A stretch of DNA of 64,000 nt from Desulfotignum sp. (GTDB lineage Bacteria; Desulfobacterota; Desulfobacteria; Desulfobacterales; Desulfobacteraceae): contig JAGYOW010000006.1 of assembly GCA_018399285.1 (NCBI GenBank), forward strand, positions 37,535 through 101,534, in the 5' to 3' direction. The stretch's first letter is position 1. Every line of letters begins with the position of its first letter. The position numbers and the translations under genes are program-made. Of this stretch, positions 1 to 9,184 are shown one piece after another. The notes below the pieces were generated by a model that saw nothing but the letters and a program-made list of their open reading frames with translations, did not search any database and was not told where the DNA came from.

Positions 1-1
1 A

Positions 2-139
2 TTTGAAGATCCCCCGCTCCTGGCAAAAGAGATCCGGAAGCGAGGCGGAGACGAACAGGAGCAGCTGGACTGCTACCGGAAAGTCAGAGATGAGATCCGG
101 GCGTTTGTGGAAAACCTGCCGGATAATGTATTGCAATAA
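2..139 (+). CDS. arsC: C-terminal end of thioredoxin-type arsenate reductase (partial)
   Basis: The window opens inside an ORF; 45 residues remain, ending in a TAA at 137-139. The tail, with a DEQEQLDCYRKVRDEI stretch followed by a short helix, resembles the end of the low-molecular-weight-phosphatase-type arsenate reductases, which reduce As(V) to As(III) with a thioredoxin partner. The catalytic N-terminal CX5R loop lies outside the window, so the call rests on this tail and on the ACR3 pump gene starting 45 bases downstream. Another low-molecular-weight phosphatase relative is possible. Confidence 0.6.
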   Translation, partial: FEDPPLLAKEIRKRGGDEQEQLDCYRKVRDEIRAFVENLPDNVLQ

Positions 140-184
140 AGGCAAAACAATAGAACAATCCTGAAAAAGGAGAAAAAATTACCC

Positions 185-1396
185 ATGAGTTCCCCTGTTG
201 AAAATGATCGAAAAATGACCAATGTGTTTGAGCGGTACCTGACCGTCTGGGTCGGGTTGTGCATTATCGGCGGCATCCTTTTAGGTAAAATCACTCCCGG
301 GCTGGCAAAAGCCCTGGACGGCATGGCCATCACCGTAAACGGGGCCCCCGTGGTATCCATCCCCATTGCCGTGTGCCTGTTTTTCATGATGTATCCCATC
401 ATGGTGAAGATCGATTTCGCCTCGGTCATCCGGGCGGGAAAAAGCGGCAAACCCGTATTCTGGACGCTTTTCATCAACTGGGGCATCAAGCCTTTTACCA
501 TGTATGCCATCTCTGTGTTTTTTCTGGGGGTTGCATTTAAAGGATTTATCGGTGCTGACGCCATGGATCTGGTGAAAATCCCCTTCGGCCTGAACCTGCC
601 GGTGGGAGCCGTCCACGGGGACGGGGTGGTGGTGCTGCACGAAGGGGTGAAGATGCTGCAGATCCCGCTGTGGCGAAGCTATCTGGCCGGATGCATCCTT
701 TTGGGCATCGCGCCTTGTACAGCCATGGTTCTGGTGTGGGGATATCTGTCCCGGGGCAATGACGGGTTGACCCTGGTGATGGTGGCTATCAATTCTTTGA
801 CCATGCTGGTGCTGTACGGAGTGCTGGGCGGATTTCTGCTGGGCGTGGGCAAGCTGCCCATTCCCTGGCAGGCCCTGCTGCTGTCCGTGGGGATCTATGT
901 GGCTTTGCCCCTGGTGGCCGGGTATTTTTCCAGAATCTGGATTATCAGGGCCAAGGGCGAAGCATGGTTTAAGGAAAAATTTTTAAGGGTTCTGACCCCG
1001 GTGACCATTGGGGCCCTGCTGGTGACCCTGGTGCTGTTGTTCAGCTTCAAAGGCGATGTCATCACCGCCAATCCATTGACCATCCTGTGGATCGCGGTTC
1101 CTTTGTTTATCCAGACCATCCTTATTTTTGCCATCGGTTATGCCGGAGCCGTGTTCATGAAATTCACTTATGAAGATGCGGCCCCGGCCGCCATGATCGG
1201 GGCCTCCAACCATTTTGAAGTGGCCATTGCCACATCGGTCATGCTGTTCGGGCTGTCTTCGGGCGCAGCCCTGGCCACGGTGGTGGGGGTGCTGATCGAA
1301 GCGCCGGTGATGCTGATGCTGGTCGGGTTCTTGCAAACGGACCCGTCACTGGTTCAACGGCTGATATGCGATTCACAAGAAAGGCAGGAAACATGA
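185..1396 (+). CDS. acr3: ACR3-family arsenite efflux permease
   Basis: This 403-residue protein has about ten hydrophobic segments and is a full-length member of the ACR3 (bile/arsenite/riboflavin transporter) family, which exports As(III) across the inner membrane. Visible family hallmarks include the [12 protein letters not shown] segment with its conserved Cys near residue 178 and the [11 protein letters not shown] segment near residue 335. An AAGGAG-like Shine-Dalgarno stretch lies about 12 bases before the ATG. The gene follows arsC, and its stop overlaps the start of the oxidoreductase reading frame (ATGA), so arsC-acr3-oxidoreductase probably form one transcript. The ORF is intact, unlike those that follow. 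Confidence 0.95.
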   Translation: MSSPVENDRKMTNVFERYLTVWVGLCIIGGILLGKITPGLAKALDGMAITVNGAPVVSIPIAVCLFFMMYPIMVKIDFASVIRAGKSGKPVFWTLFINWGIKPFTMYAISVFFLGVAFKGFIGADAMDLVKIPFGLNLPVGAVHGDGVVVLHEGVKMLQIPLWRSYLAGCILLGIAPCTAMVLVWGYLSRGNDGLTLVMVAINSLTMLVLYGVLGGFLLGVGKLPIPWQALLLSVGIYVALPLVAGYFSRIWIIRAKGEAWFKEKFLRVLTPVTIGALLVTLVLLFSFKGDVITANPLTILWIAVPLFIQTILIFAIGYAGAVFMKFTYEDAAPAAMIGASNHFEVAIATSVMLFGLSSGAALATVVGVLIEAPVMLMLVGFLQTDPSLVQRLICDSQERQET

Positions 1397-3324
1397 CAGA
1401 TAAACAGCTTTTTTTAAAGATACTGATGCTGGATGCTTCTTCCGGATTTTACAGGCTCAAACGGTATGCAGTGGGGGATTTTTTCGACCCGTGGACCTGG
1501 GCATCCACATGAGTTTCAAGCACAACAGCCTGACCATCGGCGGCGGTCTTCTGGCCGGTTCCATTTTTCCGGGATCGAACCGATGATTTTCTGCGGCATG
1601 TCTCTGCTGGCACGGATTCTATATATCATCCATGGGCGGTGCCGCCCTGGTGTTCGACAATTTGGGGATCAATCAGCTGGTGATTCTGGGCAAAGCCGAC
1701 CGACTGTCTCTTGCTGTATCTCAACCGGAATCACGGAGAGGAGATCGAGGTGGAACTGGTGCCGGTGTTCCCCGATACCATATGGAAAATGGGCCGGGGC
1801 GGGGTTTATGGTGTGATGGAAGCGGCCATGACCCGGTTTTCCGGCCGGTATGAAACCGATCCCAGGGTGCTGGCCACCGGGCCGGCCTCCCGTACACCGA
1901 TTTCGGTGCCATTGCCTCGGCCCCGGTGCGCAAGGGAAAACTGACGCCGGTGGATACCTGGGCCGGCCGGGGCGGGTTCGGATCCAAGCTTTTCCAGGAG
2001 CACGGCATTGTCGGCATCATCTACGGCGGCACCCAGGGACGAGGATTTCTGTGAACGCAAGGTGGCGGATCAATGGTTTGAGGACAAATACACCAGCGCA
2101 TGGGCCGCCAAGGACATCGAGGCCATCACCAAATACCGGTATGATCCGGGGTTGAAACCGGCGGCACTTTCGGGGTGAACTATGCCACCATGTCCGGCAA
2201 TAATCCTTCGGCGTTCAACTACCGCACGATTTACTGGCGCGAAGATGAACGAAAAACCTTTCACCAGAAATTTATCCGGGACCATTACCTGACACAGTTC
2301 AACGAGGAAACGATCCAGAAAACAGCAGAAAACTCCGGTGGCGAACCCTGTGCGGCCGTGTGCAAGAAAATGAACGGAATCTACAAAAAGATTATGAACC
2401 CTATCAGGCATTAGGCCTTTGTGCGGCATCTTTGATCATGGGCCGCGGAAATGCTGGCCGGCCATGCCGATATGCTGGGATTTGATGCCATTGGCCGCAG
2501 GCGGAATCCTGGTCACTCATGGACTGTCTGATGAGGCATTGCTGGCCCCGGACGATATCGAGCGCTCCATGAAGCCGAAATGGGATTTCCAGGACTTTGA
2601 TGCGGTTGAAGATTCCTGCACAATGCAGAACTTGGAAAGCGTCTGGATGAAATGGTCCGGCCGACGGGAAGATCCTCGGTGGTACAGAAATCAATGTGGC
2701 CCAAGTAAAAGAAAAAGGCACACCCGTCATGGACCGGTTCGTTCACACGGCATTTGCCCGCCAGGGCTGGGATGGTTCCCAACCAGTACTGGACTTCGGG
2801 GTGCTGGCCCCCAGCGGTCATCATGGGCAAATACTGCTGCACTATGGCAATAATTTCATGGCACCGGGCATTAAAAAGTGTTGAAACGCCCATCGCATGC
2901 TTCAGGAACTGATGCTGACAATCTCGGAATATGCCGGTTTCACCGGCCTGGGCCGAAGACCTGATGCCTGACATCATTGAAAATCTACGGGTTGGAAAGA
3001 CCGGTTTCTTGCGTCCATAAGCCTGACCGCCGGCCGTATCACCAGCCGCAATGCCTCGGTATTCTGGGAATCGGAACGGAATATCGACATGGTCCATACC
3101 TTCTTGAAAAACAAACAACAACTGGATAATATACAGGATCCTGATCTGACCACTGGCTGATCTGTTTGACAAAGATAAAACACCGCCGCATTTGAATTCT
3201 GGTATGAGATGCACAAAGGCACCCATGAAACCCTTCTTGATTTTCTCGGTCTGATGGGATGATGTTCACTTCCCTGACCGGCTGATCCAAAAACATATCA
3301 TTGGCTGAAAGTATTGAACCGTGA
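1393..3324 (+). pseudogene. Aldehyde:ferredoxin oxidoreductase (tungsten enzyme), many frameshifts
   Basis: No single frame is open, but pieces in all three frames join in order into one aldehyde:ferredoxin oxidoreductase of about 600 residues. These enzymes use a tungsten-bispterin cofactor and an Fe-S cluster to oxidise aldehydes with ferredoxin. Readable pieces include SSMGGAALVFDNLGINQLV, GRYETDPRVLATGPAS, TWAGRGGFGSKLFQEHG, VNYATMSGNNPSAFNYRTIY, ARQGWDGSQ/VPNQYW and HRAWAEDLMPDII. At least eight indels are needed. The first ATG overlaps the acr3 stop. An AOR inside an arsenic cluster is unusual and may only reflect insertion next to it. It could be a real pseudogene or a poor-quality stretch; motif conservation favours the latter. 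Confidence 0.75.
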
Positions 3325-3339
3325 GAACACATAACTGCA

Positions 3340-4329
3340 GCACCCGCAAGGCGATCCCTGATTCCCGGAAAATGAGACCGTTACCTTGATTGTGGTGATC
3401 ATCACCCTGATCACCATGATAGTGAAATTGTTGCCGGCCTTATCAGCGGCTCCATGGCGCTTCTGTCCGACGTATTCACATGGGCACCCATGCCCTGGCC
3501 CTGTTTATCACTCTTGCCGCATATATATTTGCCAGAAAAACAGATGGACAATCCATCCTTTTGTTTCGGTACCGGAAAGGTCGGCGTGCTGGGCGGATAC
3601 ACCAACGCAATATTCTCCTTGATTGCAGCAGTTGCTATGGCGTTTGAATCCATTGAACGTCTGATCAATCCGGTCCATGATCCTGTTCAATCCAGGCCAT
3701 TGTCGTTGCCGTGATCGGCCTGATCGTCAATATTGTTTCCGCCATCATCCTGGGCCACGGGGGTTCGAACCACAGCCATGATCACGACCCTCTTCGATCA
3801 CATGATGATCATTCAGACCTCACCCAAAGCCATCAACACCTGGTCATGAGTGACCATAAATTTCAAGGCCGCGTATCTCCATGTCATTACAGATGCTTTG
3901 ACCAGTGTTCTGGCTATATTTGCCCTGCTGGCAGCCAAATTTTTCGGATCTGGTTCGGGCAGATCCCCTGGTGGGGATCTTAGCGCCATTGTGGTGACAA
4001 GATGGGCCATCGGTCTTTGAAATAGACCAGCAGCGTTCTTCTGGAATAACCAGATACATCAGAGACGGTCACCTGGCTGCGGGAATTGATCGAATCCGAC
4101 ACTAATATCCATTGAAGACCTGCATATCTGGCAGATTTCAGAAAACGAACAGTCCCTTATTATTGAGCCTGAATTTTCAGATAAAGACCCGTCCTTTACC
4201 ACAATCTTGTGAAAAAGGCGGGTCATTTTGATCACATCACTGTTGAAATTATAAGCCCCATCCGGATTCCTGAAATCTGGATGACCATGCCTGAAACTCA
4301 GACGGTGATCAGCAGTTCAAGCGGATGAA
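3340..4329 (+). pseudogene. Cation diffusion facilitator (DmeF-like metal exporter), frameshifted
   Basis: Three interleaved frames give a complete CDF transporter: an N-terminal membrane part (LISGSMALLSD, HMGTHALALFITLAAYIFA, AAVAMAFESIERL), a His-rich cytoplasmic loop (GSNHSHDHD... and HDDHSD), a second membrane block (AAYLHVITDALTSVLAIFALL) and a C-terminal cytoplasmic domain (EDLHIWQIS). The HMGTHA and FKAAYLHVITDALTS motifs point to the DmeF subgroup, which exports divalent metals such as cobalt, nickel or zinc by proton exchange. The exact start cannot be fixed. It lies downstream of the oxidoreductase on the same strand, and its end meets the - strand operon tail to tail. Confidence 0.75.
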
Positions 4330-4479
4330 GCACCTGCCGGAAAACACGTGCGCAAGCTGCATGCGGCAGGGACAGGCAGTCCCTTCCATGTGTTCCCGGC
4401 ACACCTCGCATCCGGAACGGCCAGCGCATTTTTTGAAGATTTCCAGAACCAGGGAAGTGAAATCAGCTGCCGTTCCCAT
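4309..4479 (-). CDS. Small Cys-rich protein (56 aa), coupled to upstream gene
   Basis: This ORF is below the ORF-track cutoff. It encodes 56 residues with seven cysteines, including a CEVC pair near residue 24 and a CPC near residue 36. Its ATG overlaps the stop of the MauE/DoxX-like reading frame as TGATG on the - strand, a classic translational-coupling arrangement, and it would be the last gene of the arsR-led operon. I do not recognise a family. The cysteine content and location suggest binding of a soft metal(loid), but that is inference. The surrounding sequence is indel-prone, so the ends could shift. Confidence 0.45.
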   Translation of the reverse strand: MGTAADFTSLVLEIFKKCAGRSGCEVCREHMEGTACPCRMQLAHVFSGRCFIRLNC

Positions 4480-4936
4480 CACCCGCCCCGGTTTTCTTCA
4501 ACGAACACCAACCCGGCCAGCGTCAAAGAGAAGATCAGGAAACAATATCCCGTGCCAGGGTCAGCACGGAGATGGGCTTTCATTCAGGCTAGTGGAAAAA
4601 CACCCGCAGCTGGATATCCAGGGGCCCCGGGCCAGGTTGAAGAATGTCAGTCCCACAAATAAGGGCTATCAGCACGGCAGCCAGGGCCGATGCCCCGGCC
4701 ATCCACCGGTTGATCAGCAGACAGGCGCCCAGGCTCAATTCCAGCCAGGGCAGTATCAGGGCGACAGTTCACGATATCCGGGCAGCACCTGGTAGTTGTA
4801 GACGGCCTCGGCAAACAGGTCCGGGTGGATGATTTTGTCGATGCTGGCATAGATAAACACACCGGCTATGACCAGCCGGGTAAAATGATACCCTATAATG
4901 AGTGCAACGTTTTTTGATTGTTTTTTTTTGGGCATG
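4478..4936 (-). pseudogene. MauE/DoxX-like membrane protein, frameshifted
   Basis: Starting at the ATG at 4936, the frame reads MPKKKQSKNVALIIGYHF then RLVIAGVFIYASIDKIIHPD and YNYQVLP before an early stop. The continuation (LELSLGACLLINRWMAG, LAAVLIALICGTDIL, RDIVFLIFSLTLAGLVFVEEN) is found in other frames. Together this is a protein of about 150 residues with four membrane helices, typical of MauE/DoxX-like proteins that often sit beside thioredoxin or rhodanese genes and are thought to serve periplasmic thiol chemistry. At least two indels break it. The final stop overlaps the start of the small Cys-rich ORF. Confidence 0.6.
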
Positions 4937-4950
4937 GCACCTCCGAAAGA

Positions 4951-5456
4951 TCAGGATGAGGGGGTGGTAACGGGCAGATTGTGTTCCTTCCACAGGGTCC
5001 AGCCGTTGACCAGCACCTTGACCCGGGTGAACCCCAAGTCCTTGAGAAACAGTGCCAGGTCATGGCCTTAGAAACAGATTTCCCTGTCGTAGTAAGTGAT
5101 GACCATGGCTTCCGGGTCCAGGGTCATGATGACGGTTTCAAAATAGTTGTCCATCTCATGCCAGGGCAGATTGACAGCGCCCTGATGTGTCCCTTTTCAT
5201 ACTCGGCAGGTGTCCGGGCATCCAGAAACTGCGGCATTGTCTGCAAACAGGGTTGCCGCATCTTCCAGAGAAATGGGCAGGGTGCCCCCGTCTTCTGTCA
5301 CCAGTTTATCCGCCATGGACCAGGTTTCACAAAAGGGATGCTGTCCGGCCGGATGAGGCTGACAGCCGCACCCAGTGCTGCGGATATCAGCAGGATGAAA
5401 ACAGCTTGGCGGACAGAGCCTGTGAGATGTTGGCCGGTACGTGAAGATACTGTCAT
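4951..5456 (-). pseudogene. Membrane-anchored rhodanese-like sulfurtransferase, frameshifted
   Basis: The ATG at 5456 begins a short cytoplasmic tail and a hydrophobic anchor (AVFILLISAALGAAVSLI). The continuation in another frame reads LPISLEDAATLFADN, then LDARTPAEYEKGHI, NLPWHEMDNYFETVIM and DLALFLKDLGFTRVKVLVNG, which is a rhodanese domain ending in the usual GW-rich substrate-loop region. The active-site position (expected CxxxxR after MVITYYD) is disturbed by an indel or stop, so whether the cysteine is kept is unclear. It sits between the CcdA-like and MauE-like genes, suggesting sulfur or thiol handling at the periplasmic face. Confidence 0.65.
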
Positions 5457-5475
5457 GGGGTCGAGTTCCTTTGGT

Positions 5476-6190
5476 CTATAAGGGTTGCAGGGCCGAAAAA
5501 AGGGATTGGGCAATGAAATACAGGCCCAGCAGCATGATGGTGGCACCGGCCAGTTTTCTGAACCACATGCCGGCCCCGCTCCAGGCGCTGCTTTCCAGCA
5601 GTTTTTCACCAGGGCGGTGGAACTGCCGGCAAATCACGATGGGCAGGCAGTGGCCGATACCGAACACGATGATGAGGATGATGCCGGTCATCACTTTTTC
5701 CCTGGATGGTGATCAACGCCAGAATAGGGGCGATGAATCCGAAGGTGCAGGAACCGGACAACACCCCGTAGGCCAGCCCCAGCACAAAGGCCCCGGTCAT
5801 GCCTTTGAGTTTCAGGTATAGCCCCCTGACAACGAACATTTTTCAACCCCGAGCATACCCAGGGCCACCCAGACCAGAATGGCGCCCACCAGTATCTGCC
5901 AAAAGTTTCCCACATCCCCCCAGCATCCGGCCCAAAGGGCGCAGATGATGCCGATAAGCGCCATGGTGATAAACAGGCCGAAAGTGAAAAAGCGCGGAAT
6001 AGATGCCGGCCTGGCGGGGTGGACCGCTTTTTTCCTGGCCCCCACGCATCCCCTACGATCAACGGATGGAGGCCAAATGACAGGCTGAACAACACACCGA
6101 TCATGCCCCACAAAAATGATCCCAATTGCAGCGGCACGATGCCGCCGGTCATCCACTGGTTCACGGTCAGAAAACAGAATCAAGCATCAT
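5476..6190 (-). pseudogene. CcdA/DsbD-like thiol-disulfide membrane transporter, frameshifted
   Basis: The likely ATG at 6190 follows AAGGAACGT. Pieces in three frames give a protein of about 235 residues with six membrane helices: LQLGSFLWGMIGVLFSLSFG, FFTFGLFITMALIGIICALW, ILVGAILVWVALGMLGV, FVLGLAYGVLSGSCTFGFIAPI and MTGIILIIVFGIGHCLPIVI. The two helices with single cysteines (SGSCTFG and GHCLP) match the redox-active pair of the CcdA family, which passes electrons from cytoplasmic thioredoxin to periplasmic thiol proteins. Neighbouring thioredoxin-like and rhodanese genes fit that role. Three or more indels are required. Confidence 0.7.
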
Positions 6191-6222
6191 ACGTTCCTTG
6201 TCAATCTGAAAGGGCGGGTTTT

Positions 6223-6650
6223 TCAACCCCCATGCGGGTTAATTCGTTCCACAATGGCATCTTCACTCATGAATCCCTGGCGGCGGTAACCTTTGCCTTC
6301 AGTGTCAAAAAACCTGGGTGGAATGGCCCTGATCCCGAACCGGGGGCCTGGTCCCGGTGTTTCCATACATCGATGAACGCGATCACGGCCCGGTCCCGGT
6401 AGGCTGCCTCCAGTTTGGTGATCGGGGCCATCATTCGCAGGGCACACATTCGGTGGCTCCCCAGATCGATCACTATGGTGACCCTGCCCTTACCGGCAGG
6501 TCATTGAACTGGAGAACGAACCCTCATAGTCTGAGGTATCCACGGGTTGATCTGTTGTTGCAGGACTTTTTTTGAACTGGGTGTTCACCAGAATGAATAC
6601 GGCAATCAGGCAAACCCGACCAGAATGAGAATACGCACATTTTCACTGGG
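6223..6650 (-). pseudogene. Membrane-anchored thioredoxin-like protein (CVPC motif), frameshifted
   Basis: A hydrophobic N-terminal segment (ILILVGFA/LIAVFILVNTQF) is followed in a shifted frame by a thioredoxin fold: GATECVPCRMMAPI is read directly on the - strand near 6450, then YRDRAVIAFIDVWKHRD, FGIRAIP and FMSEDAIVERINPHGG. The CVPC redox motif is complete once one missing base is allowed for. This is likely a periplasm-facing thioredoxin that receives electrons from the adjacent CcdA-like protein. Its start is uncertain because the 3' end of the preceding gene runs into it. Confidence 0.6.
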
Positions 6651-7186
6651 CCACCCCAATTTTTCCAGGATGGGCTGCATCATGTCACAGGGAACACATC
6701 CGGTGGCACCGTACCCACCAGGTGGGTTTTCCGAAGAGTCTGGCTTTGTCCACCGGGTTGTCGGTCATCTTTTTGTACTGGGCATCCACCCATGTGTCAT
6801 CGATGCGGATCTTGGGTGGCGCTGCCCCAGATCATGAATGTGTAGGTCCGGACCGCGATCTGTTGTTTGTTTTTCAGCAGAAATTGTTTGATACTGTCTG
6901 ACACCTGATCAAAGGGCATGCCCCCGACCATCTCCTTGTTTTCATCATAAAAGGTTTTTGCCTCTTTTGTCGGAAACCAGAAACGCGGCAATCTGTCTTC
7001 GGGTCACATTGTTGCCGTCTGCCATGCCGTTTTTTTCATCTCATCTTCCAGAATCAGGGTGAGGATCTCCTGTTCCGCCAGAAAGATGAGGTTGTTTTCC
7101 AGCTGGTCTTTCAATCCCGGATCATGCTGATCCAGGGTTTGGGCCATCCGGTGTTTCATACAGATGGGTCGGGTCATCACGGGCAT
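6650..7186 (-). pseudogene. SurA-like helical region with a second CVPC thioredoxin start, broken
   Basis: The first ORF (MPVMTRPICMKHRMAQTL... LAEQEILTLILEDEM) and the next (TKEAKTFYDENKEMVGG, FDQVSDSIKQFLLKNKQQ) together resemble the helical chaperone part of SurA/PpiC-type proteins. After a further frame change, DTWVDAQYKKMTDNPVDKARL leads to GATGCVPCDMMQPILEKLG, the beginning of a thioredoxin fold that then runs straight into the next gene without the rest of the domain. It may therefore be a SurA-like/thioredoxin fusion with an internal loss. The SurA assignment is by general similarity only. Confidence 0.4.
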
Positions 7187-7222
7187 GTCCTTATTAAGGT
7201 TGCGTGTTTTTTATTGTCTGCC

Positions 7223-7456
7223 TTATTGGGTCAGCCAGGATTTGACATCCTCTTTTTTGGGGATTTTGCCCACGCATTTGACATCCCCGTCAATGACCAC
7301 GGCCGGGGTGCCGAAAACGCCGTATCCGGCAATTTCCATGACACCGGTCACCTTTTCCACAGTGGCTTCCACCCCGGTTTCAGCCACGGCTTCGGTCACG
7401 ATTTTTCCGGTTTGTTCGCATTTGGGGCATCCAGGGCCCAGTATTTTGATTTCCAT
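7223..7456 (-). CDS. Small thioredoxin-fold redox protein (CPKC)
   Basis: This intact 77-residue protein has the pattern MEIKILGPGCPKCEQTGKIV, a CXXC motif near residues 10-13 straight after the first strand, and a cis-Pro loop (FGTPAVVIDGDV). It matches the small glutaredoxin-like 'redox-active disulfide' proteins that accompany ArsP-type permeases in arsenic clusters. These act in the cytoplasm and probably shuttle electrons or bind the metalloid. It follows the permease gene by about 35 bases in the arsR-led operon and has a GGAGT-type ribosome site. Unlike the genes downstream, its reading frame is clean. Confidence 0.85.
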   Translation of the reverse strand: MEIKILGPGCPKCEQTGKIVTEAVAETGVEATVEKVTGVMEIAGYGVFGTPAVVIDGDVKCVGKIPKKEDVKSWLTQ

Positions 7457-7491
7457 GATGTGACTCCTTTAAATGTATGTTTGGGGTTGCA

Positions 7492-8664
7492 CTATACGAT
7501 AAACGTACCATAAATCATACCGGCGATGGTGGACATCACAATGATGATGGCACAGAACACCGCTGTTTTTTTCACGCCCATGACCCCGCCGATCACCAGC
7601 ATGTTGGGCAGAGACAGGGCTGGTCCTGCCAGCAACAGGGCCAGCGCAGGGCCCTTGCCCATGCCGGCACCTAACAGCCCCTGGAGGATGGGCACTTCGG
7701 TCAAAGTGGCAAAGTACATGAACGCCCCGGCCACCGAGGCAAACAGGTTGGCCCACAGCGAGTTGCCCCCCAGCAGGGTCTGGATGTACTGCTCGGGGAT
7801 CAATGCAGAGTGTCCGGGCCGGCCCAGGAGAAATCCCGCCACGATCACACCGCCGAACAGCAGCGGAAAGATCTGTTTCATGAACCCCCAGGTGGCGTCG
7901 ATCCAGGACACGCACTCATCTTTGGTGAACCAGGCTTTGAGCATCCAGCCCAGAGCAATTAAAAGAAAAATGGTGATAACCCATTTGGCGGCAAAGATGG
8001 CCGGCCAGAGACCTGTGGCGTCCGGGGCCGGTTTGGCAAATGCGGCAAAAACAAGGATCAGCACCATGGTCAGAATATAGATGCTGTCCTGGAAAAGGGT
8101 CCGGCCTGTGTCATCTTCATCCGGCACATAGATCTGGCCTCCGGTTCTGGCCATGTCGTCTTTTCTGAAGATCACCGACATCAGCAACCCCGTGATGACT
8201 GCAAAAATAATGGCACCAATGGCCCGGGCCAGGCCCAGCTGCCATCCCAGGATTTTGGCGGTCATGGTGATGGCCAGCACATTGATGGCCGGACCGGAGT
8301 ATAAAAATGCCGTGGCCGGGCCGATGCCGGCCCCCCGGGTGTAGATCCCGGCAAACAGCGGCAGCACCGTGCAGGAGCAGACCGCCAGGATGGTGCCGGA
8401 CACCGATGCCACGGAATAGGACAGAATTTTATTGGCCTGATTGCCGAAATACTTGAGCATGGATGCCTGGGACACGAATACGGCAATGGCACCGGCGATG
8501 AAAAACGCCGGAATCAGGCAGGTCAGTACATGTTCCCTGGCATATTCCTGGAGCATCATGAACGCCTCCAGCCCGGACTGCCGGATCACCGGATGTGCCC
8601 AGGGGATGAAATAGGCCATGAGAAACAAAGCCACTAGAATGAGCAGTTTGGTTTTTTCTTTCAT
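7492..8664 (-). CDS. ArsP/DUF318-type permease
   Basis: This intact 390-residue protein has about ten hydrophobic segments. Features typical of the ArsP/DUF318 permease family are the AVCSCTVLPLFAGIY motif near residue 95 and the later TLTEVPILQGLLGAGMGKGPALALLLAGPALSLPN repeat-like half, giving two similar halves. Members export organoarsenicals or are linked to thioredoxin-dependent metalloid transport. A GGAG ribosome site precedes the ATG. The gene lies immediately after arsR and before the CPKC protein, in one operon. The exact substrate cannot be told from sequence. Confidence 0.85.
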   Translation of the reverse strand: MKEKTKLLILVALFLMAYFIPWAHPVIRQSGLEAFMMLQEYAREHVLTCLIPAFFIAGAIAVFVSQASMLKYFGNQANKILSYSVASVSGTILAVCSCTVLPLFAGIYTRGAGIGPATAFLYSGPAINVLAITMTAKILGWQLGLARAIGAIIFAVITGLLMSVIFRKDDMARTGGQIYVPDEDDTGRTLFQDSIYILTMVLILVFAAFAKPAPDATGLWPAIFAAKWVITIFLLIALGWMLKAWFTKDECVSWIDATWGFMKQIFPLLFGGVIVAGFLLGRPGHSALIPEQYIQTLLGGNSLWANLFASVAGAFMYFATLTEVPILQGLLGAGMGKGPALALLLAGPALSLPNMLVIGGVMGVKKTAVFCAIIIVMSTIAGMIYGTFIV

Positions 8665-8689
8665 TATGGAAAACTCCTTTATGGAACCG

Positions 8690-9037
8690 TCAGTTCCGGT
8701 TCAAAATGACATTCCGGTCAATGGCAGGCAGGAGCCGGACCAGCTCTTTTATGTCGGATTCATCCTCCAGCCAGTGGTGAAGATGGCTGATCAGGCTGGC
8801 GGCAAACGGGCTCTGGGTGCCGTCCGCCAGTTGATAGTTCACCCACAGCCCGTTTTTCTGATAGGTGATCAGGCCGGCATCCTCCAGGATTTTCAAATGT
8901 TTGCTGGTGGTGGACTGGGCTTTGTCCAGGGCGGTCTGGATTTCACACACGCACATGGTTTTGTGCTGAAGCATTTTCATGATTTTCACCCGGGCCGGAT
9001 CAGACAGGGCTTTCATCACTTTGATAAACTCTTTCAT
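8690..9037 (-). CDS. arsR: ArsR-family metalloid-responsive repressor
   Basis: This 115-residue winged-helix protein carries the ArsR/SmtB hallmark CVCE motif (MCVCEIQTALDKAQSTTSKHL) in the DNA-binding helix region near residues 33-36, where vicinal cysteines bind As(III) in the classical ArsR. A third cysteine, as in E. coli ArsR, is not visible. The usual function is repression of its own operon until arsenite binds. A good ribosome site (AGGAGCGGGG) precedes the ATG, and a strong sigma-70-type promoter lies just upstream. It heads the - strand operon running to about 4.3 kb. Confidence 0.92.
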   Translation of the reverse strand: MKEFIKVMKALSDPARVKIMKMLQHKTMCVCEIQTALDKAQSTTSKHLKILEDAGLITYQKNGLWVNYQLADGTQSPFAASLISHLHHWLEDESDIKELVRLLPAIDRNVILNRN

Positions 9038-9067
9038 GGTCCCCGCTCCTATAAATCGTTAAAACGG

Positions 9068-9096
9068 AATATATAGTTACATAAACCGGTTGTCAA
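9068..9096 (-). promoter_or_regulatory. Sigma-70-type promoter of the arsR operon
   Basis: On the - strand a perfect -35 TTGACA (9096-9091) is separated by 17 bases from a -10 TATATT (9073-9068), about 30 bases before the arsR ATG. The AT-rich dyad-like bases across the -10 are where an ArsR repressor would be expected to bind, though I cannot define an operator. Confidence 0.75.
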
Positions 9097-9125
9097 CCTC
9101 CGGAATAAAAAAATGCACCATATCC

Positions 9126-9158
9126 AAAAAAAAGCAGCAGGCGATGTACCTGCTGCTT
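9126..9158 (-). terminator. Rho-independent terminator after the DUF1573 gene
   Basis: AAGCAGCAGG and CCTGCTGCTT form a ten-base-pair stem with a seven-base loop. On the - strand it is followed by a run of eight T residues, placing it 26 bases past the DUF1573 stop codon and before the arsR promoter. Confidence 0.85.
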
Positions 9159-9184
9159 AAAATTCTGCTTGTTTTTATCTGCGC

